Of a stretch of 64,000 bases of DNA, positions 18,335 through 27,016 are shown piece by piece. A program made the position numbers and the translations under genes. The stretch lies in assembly GCF_026810505.1 (NCBI RefSeq), contig NZ_CP101750.1, positions 8,420,515 to 8,484,514 on the forward strand. The letters run 5' to 3'. Numbering within the stretch: position 1 is the stretch's first letter; every line of letters begins with the position of its first letter. The stretch comes from Streptomyces sp. Je 1-369. GTDB lineage: Bacteria; Actinomycetota; Actinomycetes; Streptomycetales; Streptomycetaceae. A model generated the notes under the pieces. The model made no database searches, was not told the DNA's origin, and saw only the letters and a list, made by a program, of their open reading frames with translations.

Positions 18335-18369
18335 CTCGGTGCTCGGTGCTCGGTGCTCGGTGCTCGGCG
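18335..18369. repeat. Heptamer tandem repeat, 5 units of CTCGGTG type
   Basis: Four perfect CTCGGTG units and one CTCGGCG lie between the TetR gene stop and the SGNH hydrolase start. On the minus strand this is the region upstream of the hydrolase. It is unrelated in sequence to the repeats at 4514 and 16565 but has the same 7-bp period. Confidence 0.9.
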
Positions 18370-18415
18370 CGGCGGAGGGCGGGTGGCGGGGGATGGGTGG
18401 GGTGATACGGGGGTC

Positions 18416-19180
18416 TTACGGCAGCTGGAACGCGTCGGCCAGCATGTCGACCTGTGCGGCGAGCAGCGTCGCGGGCCGGTGCCCCATGCCGGCGAACTGA
18501 CCGGCCGCTTCCAGGCCGACGGTGCCGTGCAGTTGGGGCCAGGCGGTGAGGGCGCCGGTCAACGCGACAGCGGCCGCGGGCTCATCGGGTGGCAGCCCGG
18601 TCCACTGCTCGACCCACGCGGCCACCGCCGTGTCGTCCCGCAGCCAGCGGCTGAACTCGGCCACGAGCGGTTCGACGGAGCTCGACGGCCGCCCCTCGGC
18701 GAAGACGGGGAGGAAGGGGCCCAGGACGGCGCGGGCATGCGCCACGGTCTCGTCCGGCGGACGGAAGCCGGGGACCGGGGTGCCCTGGATGAGCAGGTAG
18801 AGGTGCGGTTGCGCCACGGCCCAGTCCCGGAAGGCCGTCGCCAGCGCGTGCAGTGCCGTTCGCCCGCCGGGCGAGTTGTCGCCGACCGAGGTGCCGACGT
18901 CCGAGATGTCGACGGCCTGGATGTCGGCGGCGACCGACTGGTAGGCGTCGACGACCAGCTCGGTGAGCAGGTCGTCGCGGCTGGCGAAGTAGCGGTAGAG
19001 AGCCGGTCCGGACATGCCGATTTCCTTGGCGATCCGCAGTAGCGCCACGCCCTCCACACCGCCGGTGGCGAGCTGGCCCACGGCGATCTGCTTGATCTCC
19101 GCGCGTGTCTGCTCGCGGTACCGCTCCCGTGGGGTGCGGGCCCGTGATGTCGGATTCGGTGTCGAGCTCGATGTCGTCAT
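18416..19180 (-). CDS. TetR/AcrR-family transcriptional regulator
   Basis: 254 residues from the ATG at 19180, which has a strong GGAGG site. The N-terminal HTH (~20-70) reads RAEIKQIAVGQLATGGVEGVALLRIAKEIGMSGPALYRYFASRDDLL, with the recognition helix SGPALYRYF typical of the family. The C-terminal ligand domain has a WHG-like region with HLYLLIQGTPVPGF. It is divergent from the NAD(P)-binding reductase/epimerase gene, so it probably represses it and itself. A dyad overlapping the -10 box of that gene (19255-19269) is the likely operator. The inducer is unknown. Confidence 0.92.
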   Translation of the reverse strand: MTTSSSTPNPTSRARTPRERYREQTRAEIKQIAVGQLATGGVEGVALLRIAKEIGMSGPALYRYFASRDDLLTELVVDAYQSVAADIQAVDISDVGTSVGDNSPGGRTALHALATAFRDWAVAQPHLYLLIQGTPVPGFRPPDETVAHARAVLGPFLPVFAEGRPSSSVEPLVAEFSRWLRDDTAVAAWVEQWTGLPPDEPAAAVALTGALTAWPQLHGTVGLEAAGQFAGMGHRPATLLAAQVDMLADAFQLP

Positions 19181-19233
19181 GCGGCCTACCTCCATTAACG
19201 GAGGTTACATGCTGTCGCGCTCACGACTCAGTC

Positions 19234-19269
19234 TTGCACCACACAATCGCAAAAGTTATAGTGTGTAAC
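19234..19269 (+). promoter_or_regulatory. Promoter TTGCAC-N17-TATAGT with overlapping dyad operator
   Basis: The -35 box TTGCAC (19234-19239) and the -10 box TATAGT (19257-19262) are 17 bp apart. The imperfect dyad GTTATA-GTG-TGTAAC (19255-19269) covers the -10 box. That position would let the divergently encoded TetR protein block the reductase/epimerase promoter. An extra short dyad TAAC-GGAG-GTTA lies at 19196-19207. Confidence 0.65.
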
Positions 19270-19328
19270 CAGTCGAGCCAGTCGCATCGAACTCAACTGC
19301 TCGTGAAGCTTCAGAAGGGGCGTTGATC

Positions 19329-20282
19329 ATGACCACCACAGCATCTGACCTGCACATAGTCCTAGGCGCAGGCCCGGCGGGTACGACGCTGGCGGGCGAG
19401 CTGGCCCGCCGCGGGCACGAGGTCCGCCTCGTCGACCGCTCCGGCGACGGCCCCGCTCCCGAGGGCGTCACCCGCCTCAAGGGCGACGTGGGCACTGTCG
19501 ACGGCGCCAGGGCCGCGATCAAGGATGCCGCCGTCGTCTACCACTGCGTCAACGTGGCCTACCACCTCCAAGTCGACGTCATGCCCGGCATCCAGGACGC
19601 GGTGCTCGGTGCCGTCGAGGCCGAGGGCGCCCGCCTGGTCGTCCTCGACACCCTCTATCCGTACGGCGAGACCCACGGACGGGTGATGACCGAGGACACC
19701 GCCTGGCAGGCGGTCGGCGCGAAGGGCCGGATGCGTGCCGCGATGGACGAGAAGTACCTGGCGGCACATCAGGAGGGCCGAGCCCGCGTCGTCCTGGGCC
19801 GCTCGGCCGACTTCGTGGGCCCCAACGTCCTCAACTCCACCCTCGGCGGCGCCGTCTTCCCCGGCGCGCTGACGGGCACCGAGGTGTACGGCCTGGGCGA
19901 CATCGACCTGCCGCACAGCTACACCGACATCCGCGACGTGGCCGCGGGCCTGGCCACCCTGGGCGAGCACCCGGACGGCGACGGCCGCGTCTGGCACCTG
20001 CCCACCGCCCCGGCCCGTACCACCCGGGAGGTCCTCCAGCTGATCGAGAAGAAGGTCGGGCAGCCGCTGAACACGGTCGTCAAGCCGAAGCCGGTGCCCT
20101 TCGGCCCGTTCGACCAGGTCTTCATGGACTCCTACGCCGAGCTGTTCTACCAGCACATCGAACCGCAGATCATGGACTCATCGGCGATCCAGGAGGCGTT
20201 CGGCCTCGAGCCCATCGACCTCGACACCACGCTCGACGACACCATCACCTGGTACCGCGACTTCCTCGCCGCGCGACGCTGA
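19329..20282 (+). CDS. NAD(P)-dependent epimerase/dehydratase-family protein (extended SDR)
   Basis: 317 residues from the ATG at 19329 (GAAGGGG 8 nt upstream); a TTG two codons earlier is possible. The Rossmann motif is IVLGAGPAGTTLAGELARRG at residues ~10-30, with VDRSG ending the second strand. The body resembles atypical SDR/epimerase proteins (VVYHCVNVAYHLQ, LVVLDTLYPYGE, DIRDVAAGLATL). The classical YxxxK active site is not clear; VGAKGRMRAAMDEKYLAA takes its place. It probably reduces or isomerises a small carbonyl compound under control of the divergent TetR regulator. Confidence 0.85.
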   Translation: MTTTASDLHIVLGAGPAGTTLAGELARRGHEVRLVDRSGDGPAPEGVTRLKGDVGTVDGARAAIKDAAVVYHCVNVAYHLQVDVMPGIQDAVLGAVEAEGARLVVLDTLYPYGETHGRVMTEDTAWQAVGAKGRMRAAMDEKYLAAHQEGRARVVLGRSADFVGPNVLNSTLGGAVFPGALTGTEVYGLGDIDLPHSYTDIRDVAAGLATLGEHPDGDGRVWHLPTAPARTTREVLQLIEKKVGQPLNTVVKPKPVPFGPFDQVFMDSYAELFYQHIEPQIMDSSAIQEAFGLEPIDLDTTLDDTITWYRDFLAARR

Positions 20283-20767
20283 CCTCAGCCCGTGTCCTGT
20301 CCAGGCACCAGTGGACGACGCGTCCCGGTCGTACGACAATCGCGCGCCCGTCCGGATCCGCCCATGTAGGAAAGGCGGAGCAGCCGCTGGACGAAGATCT
20401 CCTGGACGACGGGCCCGCGCCGACGCCCACTTGGCTCTCGCCCTGACCGGCCGCGGCACCACCCCCGCGCACGCCGGCCATCAGCCGCGACACGGGCAAT
20501 CGGCGAGTACCGCGTCACCCGTGCGTTCCGCGGCCGTGCGCTGGGCAGCCCCGATCTCGCCGAGGTCGCCCGTACGACCGCCGCGGAACTCCGCGCGCAG
20601 CTCGCGCAGGCGGTCACCAACGGCAAGGAGTGCGGTGAGGTCGAACCGGACGTCGTGGCGTGAGGTCGGCCCCTCTCCGCCCTCATTGCGTTCGCAACCA
20701 TTCACTCCGGTCGGTGAAAACCGTCGCAGGATGCTTGCCGACCGTACCCGCGACGCATGCTCGGTAC
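20283..20767. other. 485-bp gap holding a probable gene remnant
   Basis: It lies between the reductase/epimerase and terpene synthase genes. No complete gene is convincing. The segment 20499-20663 has coding-like composition (listed separately). I saw no clear terminator after the reductase/epimerase and no clear promoter for the terpene synthase. Confidence 0.5.
20499..20663 (+). pseudogene. Truncated C-terminal gene fragment
   Basis: A 54-codon frame ending in TGA reads IGEYRVTRAFRGRALGSPDL... and ends in a helical ELRAQLAQAVTNGKECGEVEP. About nine in ten third positions are G or C, as in real genes of this window. There is no start codon or ribosome site, and upstream the frame loses its protein-like character before a stop at 20367. 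It looks like the surviving 3' end of a gene, perhaps a regulator; the family is not certain. Confidence 0.35.
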
Positions 20768-21775
20768 ATGGTCACGCCATCGTCGTTTCACGTCACCCCC
20801 GGGTCCCGCTTCCACCTGGGCGAGGTCACCTGTACCCCGCAGGCACGCATCCACCCGGAGTACCCCACGATCTACGAGCGCAGCACCCTGTGGACCGGTG
20901 AGTACTTGCCCATGGCCGACGAACGGGCGCGGCGGCGCCTGCTGGAGAACGACTACCCGGCATGGGACGCGATGATCTTTCCTGCGCCGGCGAGGGCCGA
21001 GCGCGTGTTCCACACGAGCAGGATCACCGCCCTGCTCTTCGAGGTGGATGACCTCTCGCTGCTGCACAACGGCTTGTTCGGCGACATCGTCACCGAATGG
21101 CGGGCCTCCAGCCACCCCTACGGCCGGGCGTTCGCCGACCTCTTCGACACCTTCGAGCGCAACATGCCGCCCCGCGTCTACGACCGCTTCCTGGCCGCGT
21201 GGCAGACGTGGTTCGAGGCCACCCTGGAGGAGTTGGAGTACCGCAAGAGCCTCCAAGTCCCGGACCTGGACAGCTACCTGCGGGCACGCAGTTACACCAT
21301 CGCCATGCGCGTCTACCAGATCGCCGTCGAGTACGTCCTTGACCTGGACCTCACCGACCTCCTCGACGCCGACCCCGACTTCACCACCGCCCGCGAGGCG
21401 GCCATCCGCCACATCATGCTGGTCAACGACCTGTTCTCGCTGCGCACCGAGGCCTTCGGCGGCGAGATCTTCAACGCCGTGATGATCATCAGGTATCGCA
21501 ACGGCGGCCGTCTGCCCGAGGCCGTCGACGACGTCCGCCGACTGATTGCGGAGGCCGACGACGCGTTCGCGCAGGTATCGGGCAGACTGCGCGACCGCTA
21601 CCCCGACCCCGACGTCCACCGCTACCTCGACACCCTGGGCACCATGTGTTCGGGCAACCTGCGCTGGAGCCGCACCACCACCCGCTACAACGGCAGCGCC
21701 ACCGCCTGGAACGGCCGGAGCACCGGCACCGTCACCCTCCACCACGACCGCACCACCATCGGCCCGGCCTCCTGA
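20768..21775 (+). CDS. Terpene synthase family protein (class I cyclase)
   Basis: 335 residues from the ATG at 20768; the ribosome site is weak and a slightly earlier start is possible. The metal-binding NSE triad is clear as NDLFSLRTE near residue 220. The C-terminal Arg-Tyr pair appears as RWSRTTTRY near residue 310. The first acidic motif near residue 94 is EVDDLSLLHN, which lacks the third acidic residue of the canonical DDxxD/E. The size fits bacterial sesquiterpene cyclases, which ionise farnesyl diphosphate using three Mg ions. No prenyl-diphosphate synthase or tailoring enzyme is adjacent. Product unknown, and reduced activity is possible. Confidence 0.85.
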   Translation: MVTPSSFHVTPGSRFHLGEVTCTPQARIHPEYPTIYERSTLWTGEYLPMADERARRRLLENDYPAWDAMIFPAPARAERVFHTSRITALLFEVDDLSLLHNGLFGDIVTEWRASSHPYGRAFADLFDTFERNMPPRVYDRFLAAWQTWFEATLEELEYRKSLQVPDLDSYLRARSYTIAMRVYQIAVEYVLDLDLTDLLDADPDFTTAREAAIRHIMLVNDLFSLRTEAFGGEIFNAVMIIRYRNGGRLPEAVDDVRRLIAEADDAFAQVSGRLRDRYPDPDVHRYLDTLGTMCSGNLRWSRTTTRYNGSATAWNGRSTGTVTLHHDRTTIGPAS

Positions 21776-21813
21776 GAAACTTTGCGACCGGAACCTTCCT
21801 TGCGGCGCGCAGA

Positions 21814-23055
21814 TCAGCCCGTGGCCGCCGAAAGGCCCGGGCGGCGTGCAGTCCCGGTTCCCCGGGCTCTCAACTCCAGCGCGCGCAGCACGAGTTCCGT
21901 GGCGAAGCGGTGGTCCGGGGAGGCCAGGAGGTCGCCGAAGGCCTTCTCAAGGTTGCGGAGGCGGTAGCGGACCGTCTGGGGGTGCAGGTGGAGGAGTTCT
22001 GCCATCTGTACGACGTTGCCGCGGGTGTCCAGCCACGCGCGCAGGGTGTAGATGAGGCGGTCGCGCTGGTTGGCCGTGAGGTCGGCGAGGGGGGCCAGCT
22101 GCCGCTTGGCGAGGGCCGTGATCAGGCCGGGGTCGGCGAAGAGGGAGAGGGCCACCAAGTGGTCCTCGCAGTGGATGTACGCGTCGCCCTCCAGGACACC
22201 CGCCTCGGCGAGGCTCAGGGCTCTTCGGGCCCAGCGCAGGGACTCCGCCGCGTCCGCGAGCGGCACGGTGAGGCCGACGGCCGCGCGGGTGGTGTGCGGG
22301 GCCGCGCGCATGAACGCGCGGCGGTGCTCGTCGACGGGGCCGGGGATCAGGGCGCGCGGGTGCGGGGCGGCGAGGTCGACCAGGACGTCCTCGGAGATCG
22401 CGCCCCGCTCCGGTTTGCCGTCCGCGCTGAACGCGATGGGCGTGACCTCGTCGGGCAGCTGCCACTTGGCGCGCTCGGCGAGTTCGACGAGGGTGGCCCG
22501 AGGGGCGGCCACGTCCGACAGCAGATGCTCTAGGAGCCGTTGGCGCTGGATGTCCTGGCCCTGCTCCATCTCCGCGCGGGCCTGCTGGTAGCCCTCGCGG
22601 GAGACCTCGATCAGCTTGTCCACGTACGCCAGCAGGGCGTCGGCGAAGGAGAGCATCAGGCCCGCCGGGAGGTTGAGCCGCCGCAGCACCCGCTTGGCGC
22701 GGTGGAGGGCGAGCCGGGCGCCGAGCCGGAAAATCGCCTGCATCGTGTCCAGGCTGCGGCCCTCGTACGCCTCGAAGCGCCCGAACATGCGGCACACCTT
22801 GTCGCGTTGCACGGTGGAGGCGCCCGGGGCGGCGACCTGGTCCACGAAGTTCGTCAGGTTGTGCTCGACGATCAGATGCACGGCACGGGAATACGGGCCG
22901 TCGAGGACTTCCGCGTACTCGGGATAGGAGCGGCGGATCTCGTCGATGACTTCCTGGATGAGTCCGGGGAGTTCGGGCCGCAGCACCGCGGCGAACTCGC
23001 GTGGGAGAACGGACACCGGATGCCCCGCGTCCACCGCCTTGACTGTCGCTGCCAT
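21814..23055 (-). CDS. PucR/CdaR-type helix-turn-helix transcriptional regulator
   Basis: 413 residues from the ATG at 23055 (AAGGGGAG upstream); longer in-frame starts lack a site. The N-terminal half is helical (RLGARLALHRAKRVLRRLNL). A central GGDEF-like regulatory region (~215-310) follows. The C-terminal PucR HTH (~345-395) reads LRAWLDTRGNVVQMAELLHLHPQTVRYRLRNLEKAFGD, the diagnostic box. Such proteins usually activate catabolic or transport genes. It is divergent from the DUF6801-MCE operon across a 606-bp gap, so it is the natural candidate to control that operon. Confidence 0.9.
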   Translation of the reverse strand: MAATVKAVDAGHPVSVLPREFAAVLRPELPGLIQEVIDEIRRSYPEYAEVLDGPYSRAVHLIVEHNLTNFVDQVAAPGASTVQRDKVCRMFGRFEAYEGRSLDTMQAIFRLGARLALHRAKRVLRRLNLPAGLMLSFADALLAYVDKLIEVSREGYQQARAEMEQGQDIQRQRLLEHLLSDVAAPRATLVELAERAKWQLPDEVTPIAFSADGKPERGAISEDVLVDLAAPHPRALIPGPVDEHRRAFMRAAPHTTRAAVGLTVPLADAAESLRWARRALSLAEAGVLEGDAYIHCEDHLVALSLFADPGLITALAKRQLAPLADLTANQRDRLIYTLRAWLDTRGNVVQMAELLHLHPQTVRYRLRNLEKAFGDLLASPDHRFATELVLRALELRARGTGTARRPGLSAATG

Positions 23056-23661
23056 GGAACTCCCCTTACTCCGCCCGTGATCGAAACCGCTGACCGGTGA
23101 TGGTGGGGGACGAAACCGGTCCTGGGCGACCTCGGTGATCGCCGTCTGACGGCAGGTCATAAGAGATCTTGGCGCCTTGGAACCCCTGGCACGGTAGAGC
23201 ATGGACAGTCCGTGTGCACCCTGCTCAGCACTCTCATTCGGTCAACCTCGTTCCTCTGGTGACGAGTTCAGGGCGCCCTGCTCGCGCGCGGTCCGTCAAG
23301 AGGCCGGCGGCGGAGTGCTCACCGTCGGATGAATGTCCGCCCGGAATTACTGCCCGTGGGATGAGGAACGGGCAGGTGGGATCGGCCCGGCACGCATTTC
23401 CAATTCGGCCGTTGCGTCGCCCGGTTACTCGTGCGTAAGGTCCGAATCGTTGGCTGAACAAGAAGCAGGGCGGGCCTTTCCGGACGATTGGACGATTGCC
23501 GGTCGGAAGGCACGGCCCGGGGCCTGCTTCGGCTCTCCGGCGCGGATCCCCCTTCGCGCACGTGGTCCCGGCACCCCCCCCGGGCCATGGGAGAGCCCCC
23601 TCCCTCGGACCCTGCGGCGGCCCCCCTGCCGCGGGGTCCGCCCTTTGATCGGAGAGCAGCG
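23056..23661. other. 606-bp divergent regulatory region of the MCE operon
   Basis: It lies between the PucR-type regulator and the first gene of the MCE operon. It contains a candidate promoter with a palindrome-like spacer (23412-23441) and a GGAG ribosome site just before 23662. Open frames on both strands are short shadows without ribosome sites. The untranslated leader would be about 210 nt if the promoter call is right. Confidence 0.55.
23412..23441 (+). promoter_or_regulatory. Candidate MCE-operon promoter with regulon-like element
   Basis: The -35 box TTGCGT (23412-23417), an 18-bp spacer and the -10 box TAAGGT (23436-23441). The spacer holds GCCC and TTACT-CGTG-CGTAA (23425-23438). 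It matches the DUF6801 promoters at 45956 and 42179 in GCCC, TACTCGT and GTA. It is the weakest member of the set. Confidence 0.4.
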
Positions 23662-25149
23662 ATGACTGGTGCCCTGAGCGGCGGGCGCACCGCACGGCTG
23701 GCCGTGGCCGCCGCCGTGGCCTGCGTGGCCGGTCTGCTGCCCGGCTCGGGCTCCGCCGCGCGGGATCAGCGGGAGGCCCGGCTCACGGTCACGTATGACT
23801 GCGGGCTGCCCTCCGGAGACCGGCACGTCGATGTCGCCTTCGACGCCACGTTTCCCGGGCGTGGTGCCGTCGGGAAGCCGATCAGGCCGGTGGGCGTGCG
23901 GGTGCGGGTGAGTCTGTCGCGGACTGTCGTGGCTGAACTGATGCCCGAGGGGACGACGTCGGTCGGGGGAACGGCCGCGGTCGCCACGACCGTCGCGCAG
24001 GGGCGTGAGCGGGCGCGGGCCGAGTGGGCGGAGCTGGCCTCCCCAGAGGTACGGCTGCCCGCGCGCGGTGCCGTCGAGGTCGGCTTCGGCGGCGACGTAC
24101 CGCAGGTGACGGTCGGGGCCGAGGGCGATGTCACGTTCACGGTCGGGCGACTGGACCTCGTGCTCGACCCCGAACTGCGCGATACGGGCGCCCAGCCCGC
24201 CCCGGCCGCCCGCCTGTCCTGCACCCCGGCCCGAGGCGCGGACACCCTGCTCGCCACCGTCCCGGTCGGGGCCGACCCCACCGGGACATCCCCGGCGCCG
24301 GGCACCGGCTCCGCCGATCCGGACGACGGCACCTCCGACGGCACCTCCTCCGACGGAACCCCGAACGACCCCCGAAGCGGCACCCCGAAAGGCATCGACG
24401 CGGGCCCCCAGCCCCGGGCCACCACCGACAAGTGCCCCCTCGACCCGCCCAAGGGCGAGCTCGACCCGAAGCGGCTGCCGTCGCCGCCGCCCGGCGCGGA
24501 GGTCAGCAAGCTGGAGCCGACCTCGATGTGCGCCGTACCGGTGGGCTTCGCCACCCTGCGCAAGCTGAAGAGCTCGGCCATCGTCAACGACCCACGCGGC
24601 AGCGGAAGCGGGGCCCGCGCCGGTCGGCCCGGACTCATGCATCTCGCCATGCGCATGCGCGAGGTCAGGGCTCCCGACTACGTCGAGTACGACCACCTCG
24701 GCCTCATGCAACTCCCGGACGCCGAGGGTACGTTCCTCACCTTCGGGTTCCAGCCGACCACCGCCAAGGTCCGCTTCGAACCCGAGCCCGCGACCATCGT
24801 CAACGTGATCCGGCCGGGCAAGCCTCCCGTGACCAGGGTCGGCTACCGCCAGCATCTGCGCCTGTACGACGTGCGCGTCAACGGGGTGCCCCTCGACGTA
24901 GGGCCCCGCTGCCGCACTTCACGCCCCGTCGACACGGTCCTCACCGGCAACTACCCGGTGAGCGAGGGCGGACTGCTCCAGGGCGAACTCGACATTCCGG
25001 CGCTCGCGGGCTGCGGCGCCCGCGGCGAGGACTTCGACGTGCTGCTCTCCGGCGCGGTCTCCGGACCCGGTAACGCGCTCAGGATCCGCCAAGGGCGCGT
25101 CTGCGGCGCAGGCTCTCCCTGCAACGTCCCGGAGCTGCCCGCCCTTTGA
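23662..25149 (+). CDS. Secreted DUF6801-domain protein, first gene of the MCE operon
   Basis: 495 residues from the ATG at 23662 (GGAG upstream). The signal peptide is ARLAVAAAVACVAGLLPGSGSAA. The DUF6801-like N-terminal domain (~40-190) begins RLTVTYDCGLPSGDRHVDVAF, parallel to KYTCKFPI...EV in the paralogues. A Thr/Asp/Pro/Ser-rich linker (~205-260) follows. The C-terminal domain (~310-490) aligns by eye with those of two other paralogues: FQPTTAKVRFE, VNGVPLDVGPRC, LDIPALAGCG and AVSGPGNALRI. Cysteines near the ends of both domains suggest disulfides. The function is unknown. Leading an MCE operon suggests an extracellular partner for the transporter, perhaps in substrate capture or cell-wall passage. 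Confidence 0.8.
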   Translation: MTGALSGGRTARLAVAAAVACVAGLLPGSGSAARDQREARLTVTYDCGLPSGDRHVDVAFDATFPGRGAVGKPIRPVGVRVRVSLSRTVVAELMPEGTTSVGGTAAVATTVAQGRERARAEWAELASPEVRLPARGAVEVGFGGDVPQVTVGAEGDVTFTVGRLDLVLDPELRDTGAQPAPAARLSCTPARGADTLLATVPVGADPTGTSPAPGTGSADPDDGTSDGTSSDGTPNDPRSGTPKGIDAGPQPRATTDKCPLDPPKGELDPKRLPSPPPGAEVSKLEPTSMCAVPVGFATLRKLKSSAIVNDPRGSGSGARAGRPGLMHLAMRMREVRAPDYVEYDHLGLMQLPDAEGTFLTFGFQPTTAKVRFEPEPATIVNVIRPGKPPVTRVGYRQHLRLYDVRVNGVPLDVGPRCRTSRPVDTVLTGNYPVSEGGLLQGELDIPALAGCGARGEDFDVLLSGAVSGPGNALRIRQGRVCGAGSPCNVPELPAL

Positions 25150-25202
25150 CCGATGGGCCGACCGAACTGTGCGCAACCCCGAAGTACGAGCAAGGAGGTG
25201 CG

Positions 25203-26219
25203 ATGGGAGTCGAAGTGGTCGTCGAAGGGCTGACCAAGTCGTTCGGAAAGCAGAACATCTGGCAGAACGTGACGCTCACCCTGCCGCGCGGCGAGGTCAG
25301 CGTGATGCTCGGCCCGTCCGGTACCGGCAAGACGGTCTTCCTGAAGTCGATCGTCGGCCTGGTCCGCCCCGAACGAGGACACGTCCACATCGACGGTGTG
25401 GACATGGTCAACAGCCGTGAACGGGACGTGTACGAGGCCCGCAAGCTGTTCGGCCTGATGTTCCAGGACGGCGCGCTCTTCGGCTCGCTCAGCCTCTTCG
25501 ACAACGTCGCGTTCCCGCTGCGCGAGCACACCCGCAAGAAGGAGGCGGAGATCCGCCGCATCGTCATGGAGCGGCTCGATCTGGTCGGCCTCGCCGGTGC
25601 CGAGAAGAAGCTGCCCGGCGAGATATCGGGCGGCATGCGCAAACGCGTGGGCCTGGCCAGGGCGCTCGTGCTCGACCCGCAGATCATCCTCTGTGACGAG
25701 CCGGACTCGGGGCTCGACCCGGTGCGCACCTCGTACCTCTCGCAGCTCCTCATCGACATCAACGCGGAGATCGACGCGACGATGCTCATCGTCACCCATA
25801 ACCTCGACATCGCGGCGACCGTCCCGGACAACATGGGGATGCTGTTCCGCCGCAACCTCGTGACGTTCGGGCCCCGCGAAGTGCTCCTCACCAGCGAGGA
25901 ACCGGTGGTCGAGCAGTTCCTCAACGCCCGCCGGGCCGGACCCATCGGCATGTCCGAGGAGAAGGACCAGGCAACCCTGGACCTGGAGGCGGCCCACGGC
26001 ATCGTCGCCGGGCCCCCCACGGAGCGGACCATCGTGCCGCAGCTGGCGCCCACGCCCGGGCTGCCGGAGCGGCGGGCGGTCCGCCGCCGCCAGGAGCGGG
26101 TCAAGGGCATGCTGCACGAGCTGCCGCCCGCGGCCCGCCGCGCCATCGAGGCGAGCCTGCGGGGTGACGACGCGCCCACGCTGGTCGCGCCCCGCGTGAG
26201 CAGAGGAGCGGGCGCATGA
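25203..26219 (+). CDS. MCE-system ABC ATPase (MlaF/Mkl-like)
   Basis: 338 residues. The ATG at 25203 follows an ideal AAGGAGG site; an in-frame upstream start is not needed. Walker A is GPSGTGKT at residues 37-44, the signature ISGGMRKRVGLARAL and Walker B IILCDEPDSGLDP, followed by the H-loop VTHNLD. About 85 residues beyond the ATPase core, rich in Arg and Ala, form the C-terminal extension seen in actinobacterial Mkl proteins. It drives lipid or sterol import by the MCE complex on the inner side of the membrane. Its stop overlaps the first YrbE start (ATGA). Confidence 0.95.
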   Translation: MGVEVVVEGLTKSFGKQNIWQNVTLTLPRGEVSVMLGPSGTGKTVFLKSIVGLVRPERGHVHIDGVDMVNSRERDVYEARKLFGLMFQDGALFGSLSLFDNVAFPLREHTRKKEAEIRRIVMERLDLVGLAGAEKKLPGEISGGMRKRVGLARALVLDPQIILCDEPDSGLDPVRTSYLSQLLIDINAEIDATMLIVTHNLDIAATVPDNMGMLFRRNLVTFGPREVLLTSEEPVVEQFLNARRAGPIGMSEEKDQATLDLEAAHGIVAGPPTERTIVPQLAPTPGLPERRAVRRRQERVKGMLHELPPAARRAIEASLRGDDAPTLVAPRVSRGAGA

Positions 26220-27013
26220 CAGCTCCTCCCGCCGCGCGTCCGCCCCTGCCCGGCCTCGGCGTGCTGCGCGAGATCGGCCACATGTTCGCGCTCGCGGTGA
26301 GCGTGGTCCGCCTGACCTTCAAACGGCCCTTCCAATGGCGGGAGTTCGTCGAGCAGTTCTGGTTCATCGCGAGCGTCACCATCCTGCCCGCCATCCTCGT
26401 GACCATCCCGTTCGGGGCGGTGATCGCCCTCCAAGTCGGCTCACTCATCGAGCAGTTCGGCGCCCAGTCCTTCACCGGCGGCGCCAGCGTCCTCGTCATC
26501 ATCCAGCAGGCGAGCCCGCTGATCGTGTCGCTGCTCATCTCCGGCGTCGCGGGATCCGCGATCTGCGCGGACCTCGCCTCGCGCACCATCCGCGAGGAGC
26601 TCGACGCCATGCGCGTCATGGGCGTCTCGCCCGTCCAGCGCCTCGTCGTCCCCCGGGTGCTCGCCGTTACCCTGGTGGGGCTGCTGCTCAACGGCCTCGT
26701 CTCGGTGGTCGGCACCCTCGGCGGCTATTTCTTCAACGTCATCATGCAGAACGGCACCCCGGGCGCGTACGTCGCGAGCTTCTCCGCGCTCGCCCAACTG
26801 CCCGACCTCTACATCAGCGAGCTGAAAGCGCTGATCTTCGGCTTCATCGCCGGTGTCGTCGCCGCGTACCGCGGACTCCATCCCAAGGGCGGACCGAAGG
26901 GCGTCGGCGACGTGGTGAACCAGTCCGTCGTCTTCACCTTCCTCATCCTCTTCTTCGTCAACACGGTCCTGACGGGCATCTATCTGCAACTCGTCCCCTC
27001 GAAGGGGCTGTGA
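26216..27013 (+). CDS. MlaE/YrbE-family permease A
   Basis: 265 residues with about five or six hydrophobic segments. MlaE family features are QFWFIASVTILPAILVTIPFGAVIALQ and the strongly conserved EELDAMRVMGVSPVQRLVVPRVLAV, which contacts the ATPase. It forms one half of the membrane part of the MCE transporter, with permease B. It is translationally coupled to the ATPase and 3 bp from the next gene. Confidence 0.95.
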   Translation: MTAPPAARPPLPGLGVLREIGHMFALAVSVVRLTFKRPFQWREFVEQFWFIASVTILPAILVTIPFGAVIALQVGSLIEQFGAQSFTGGASVLVIIQQASPLIVSLLISGVAGSAICADLASRTIREELDAMRVMGVSPVQRLVVPRVLAVTLVGLLLNGLVSVVGTLGGYFFNVIMQNGTPGAYVASFSALAQLPDLYISELKALIFGFIAGVVAAYRGLHPKGGPKGVGDVVNQSVVFTFLILFFVNTVLTGIYLQLVPSKGL

Positions 27014-27016
27014 CCC

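Noticed and set aside
20311..20901. 196-residue plus-strand frame across the gap before the terpene synthase
   Set aside because: It is Arg/Ser/Pro-rich with no ribosome site, and it overlaps both the remnant and the terpene synthase in other frames.
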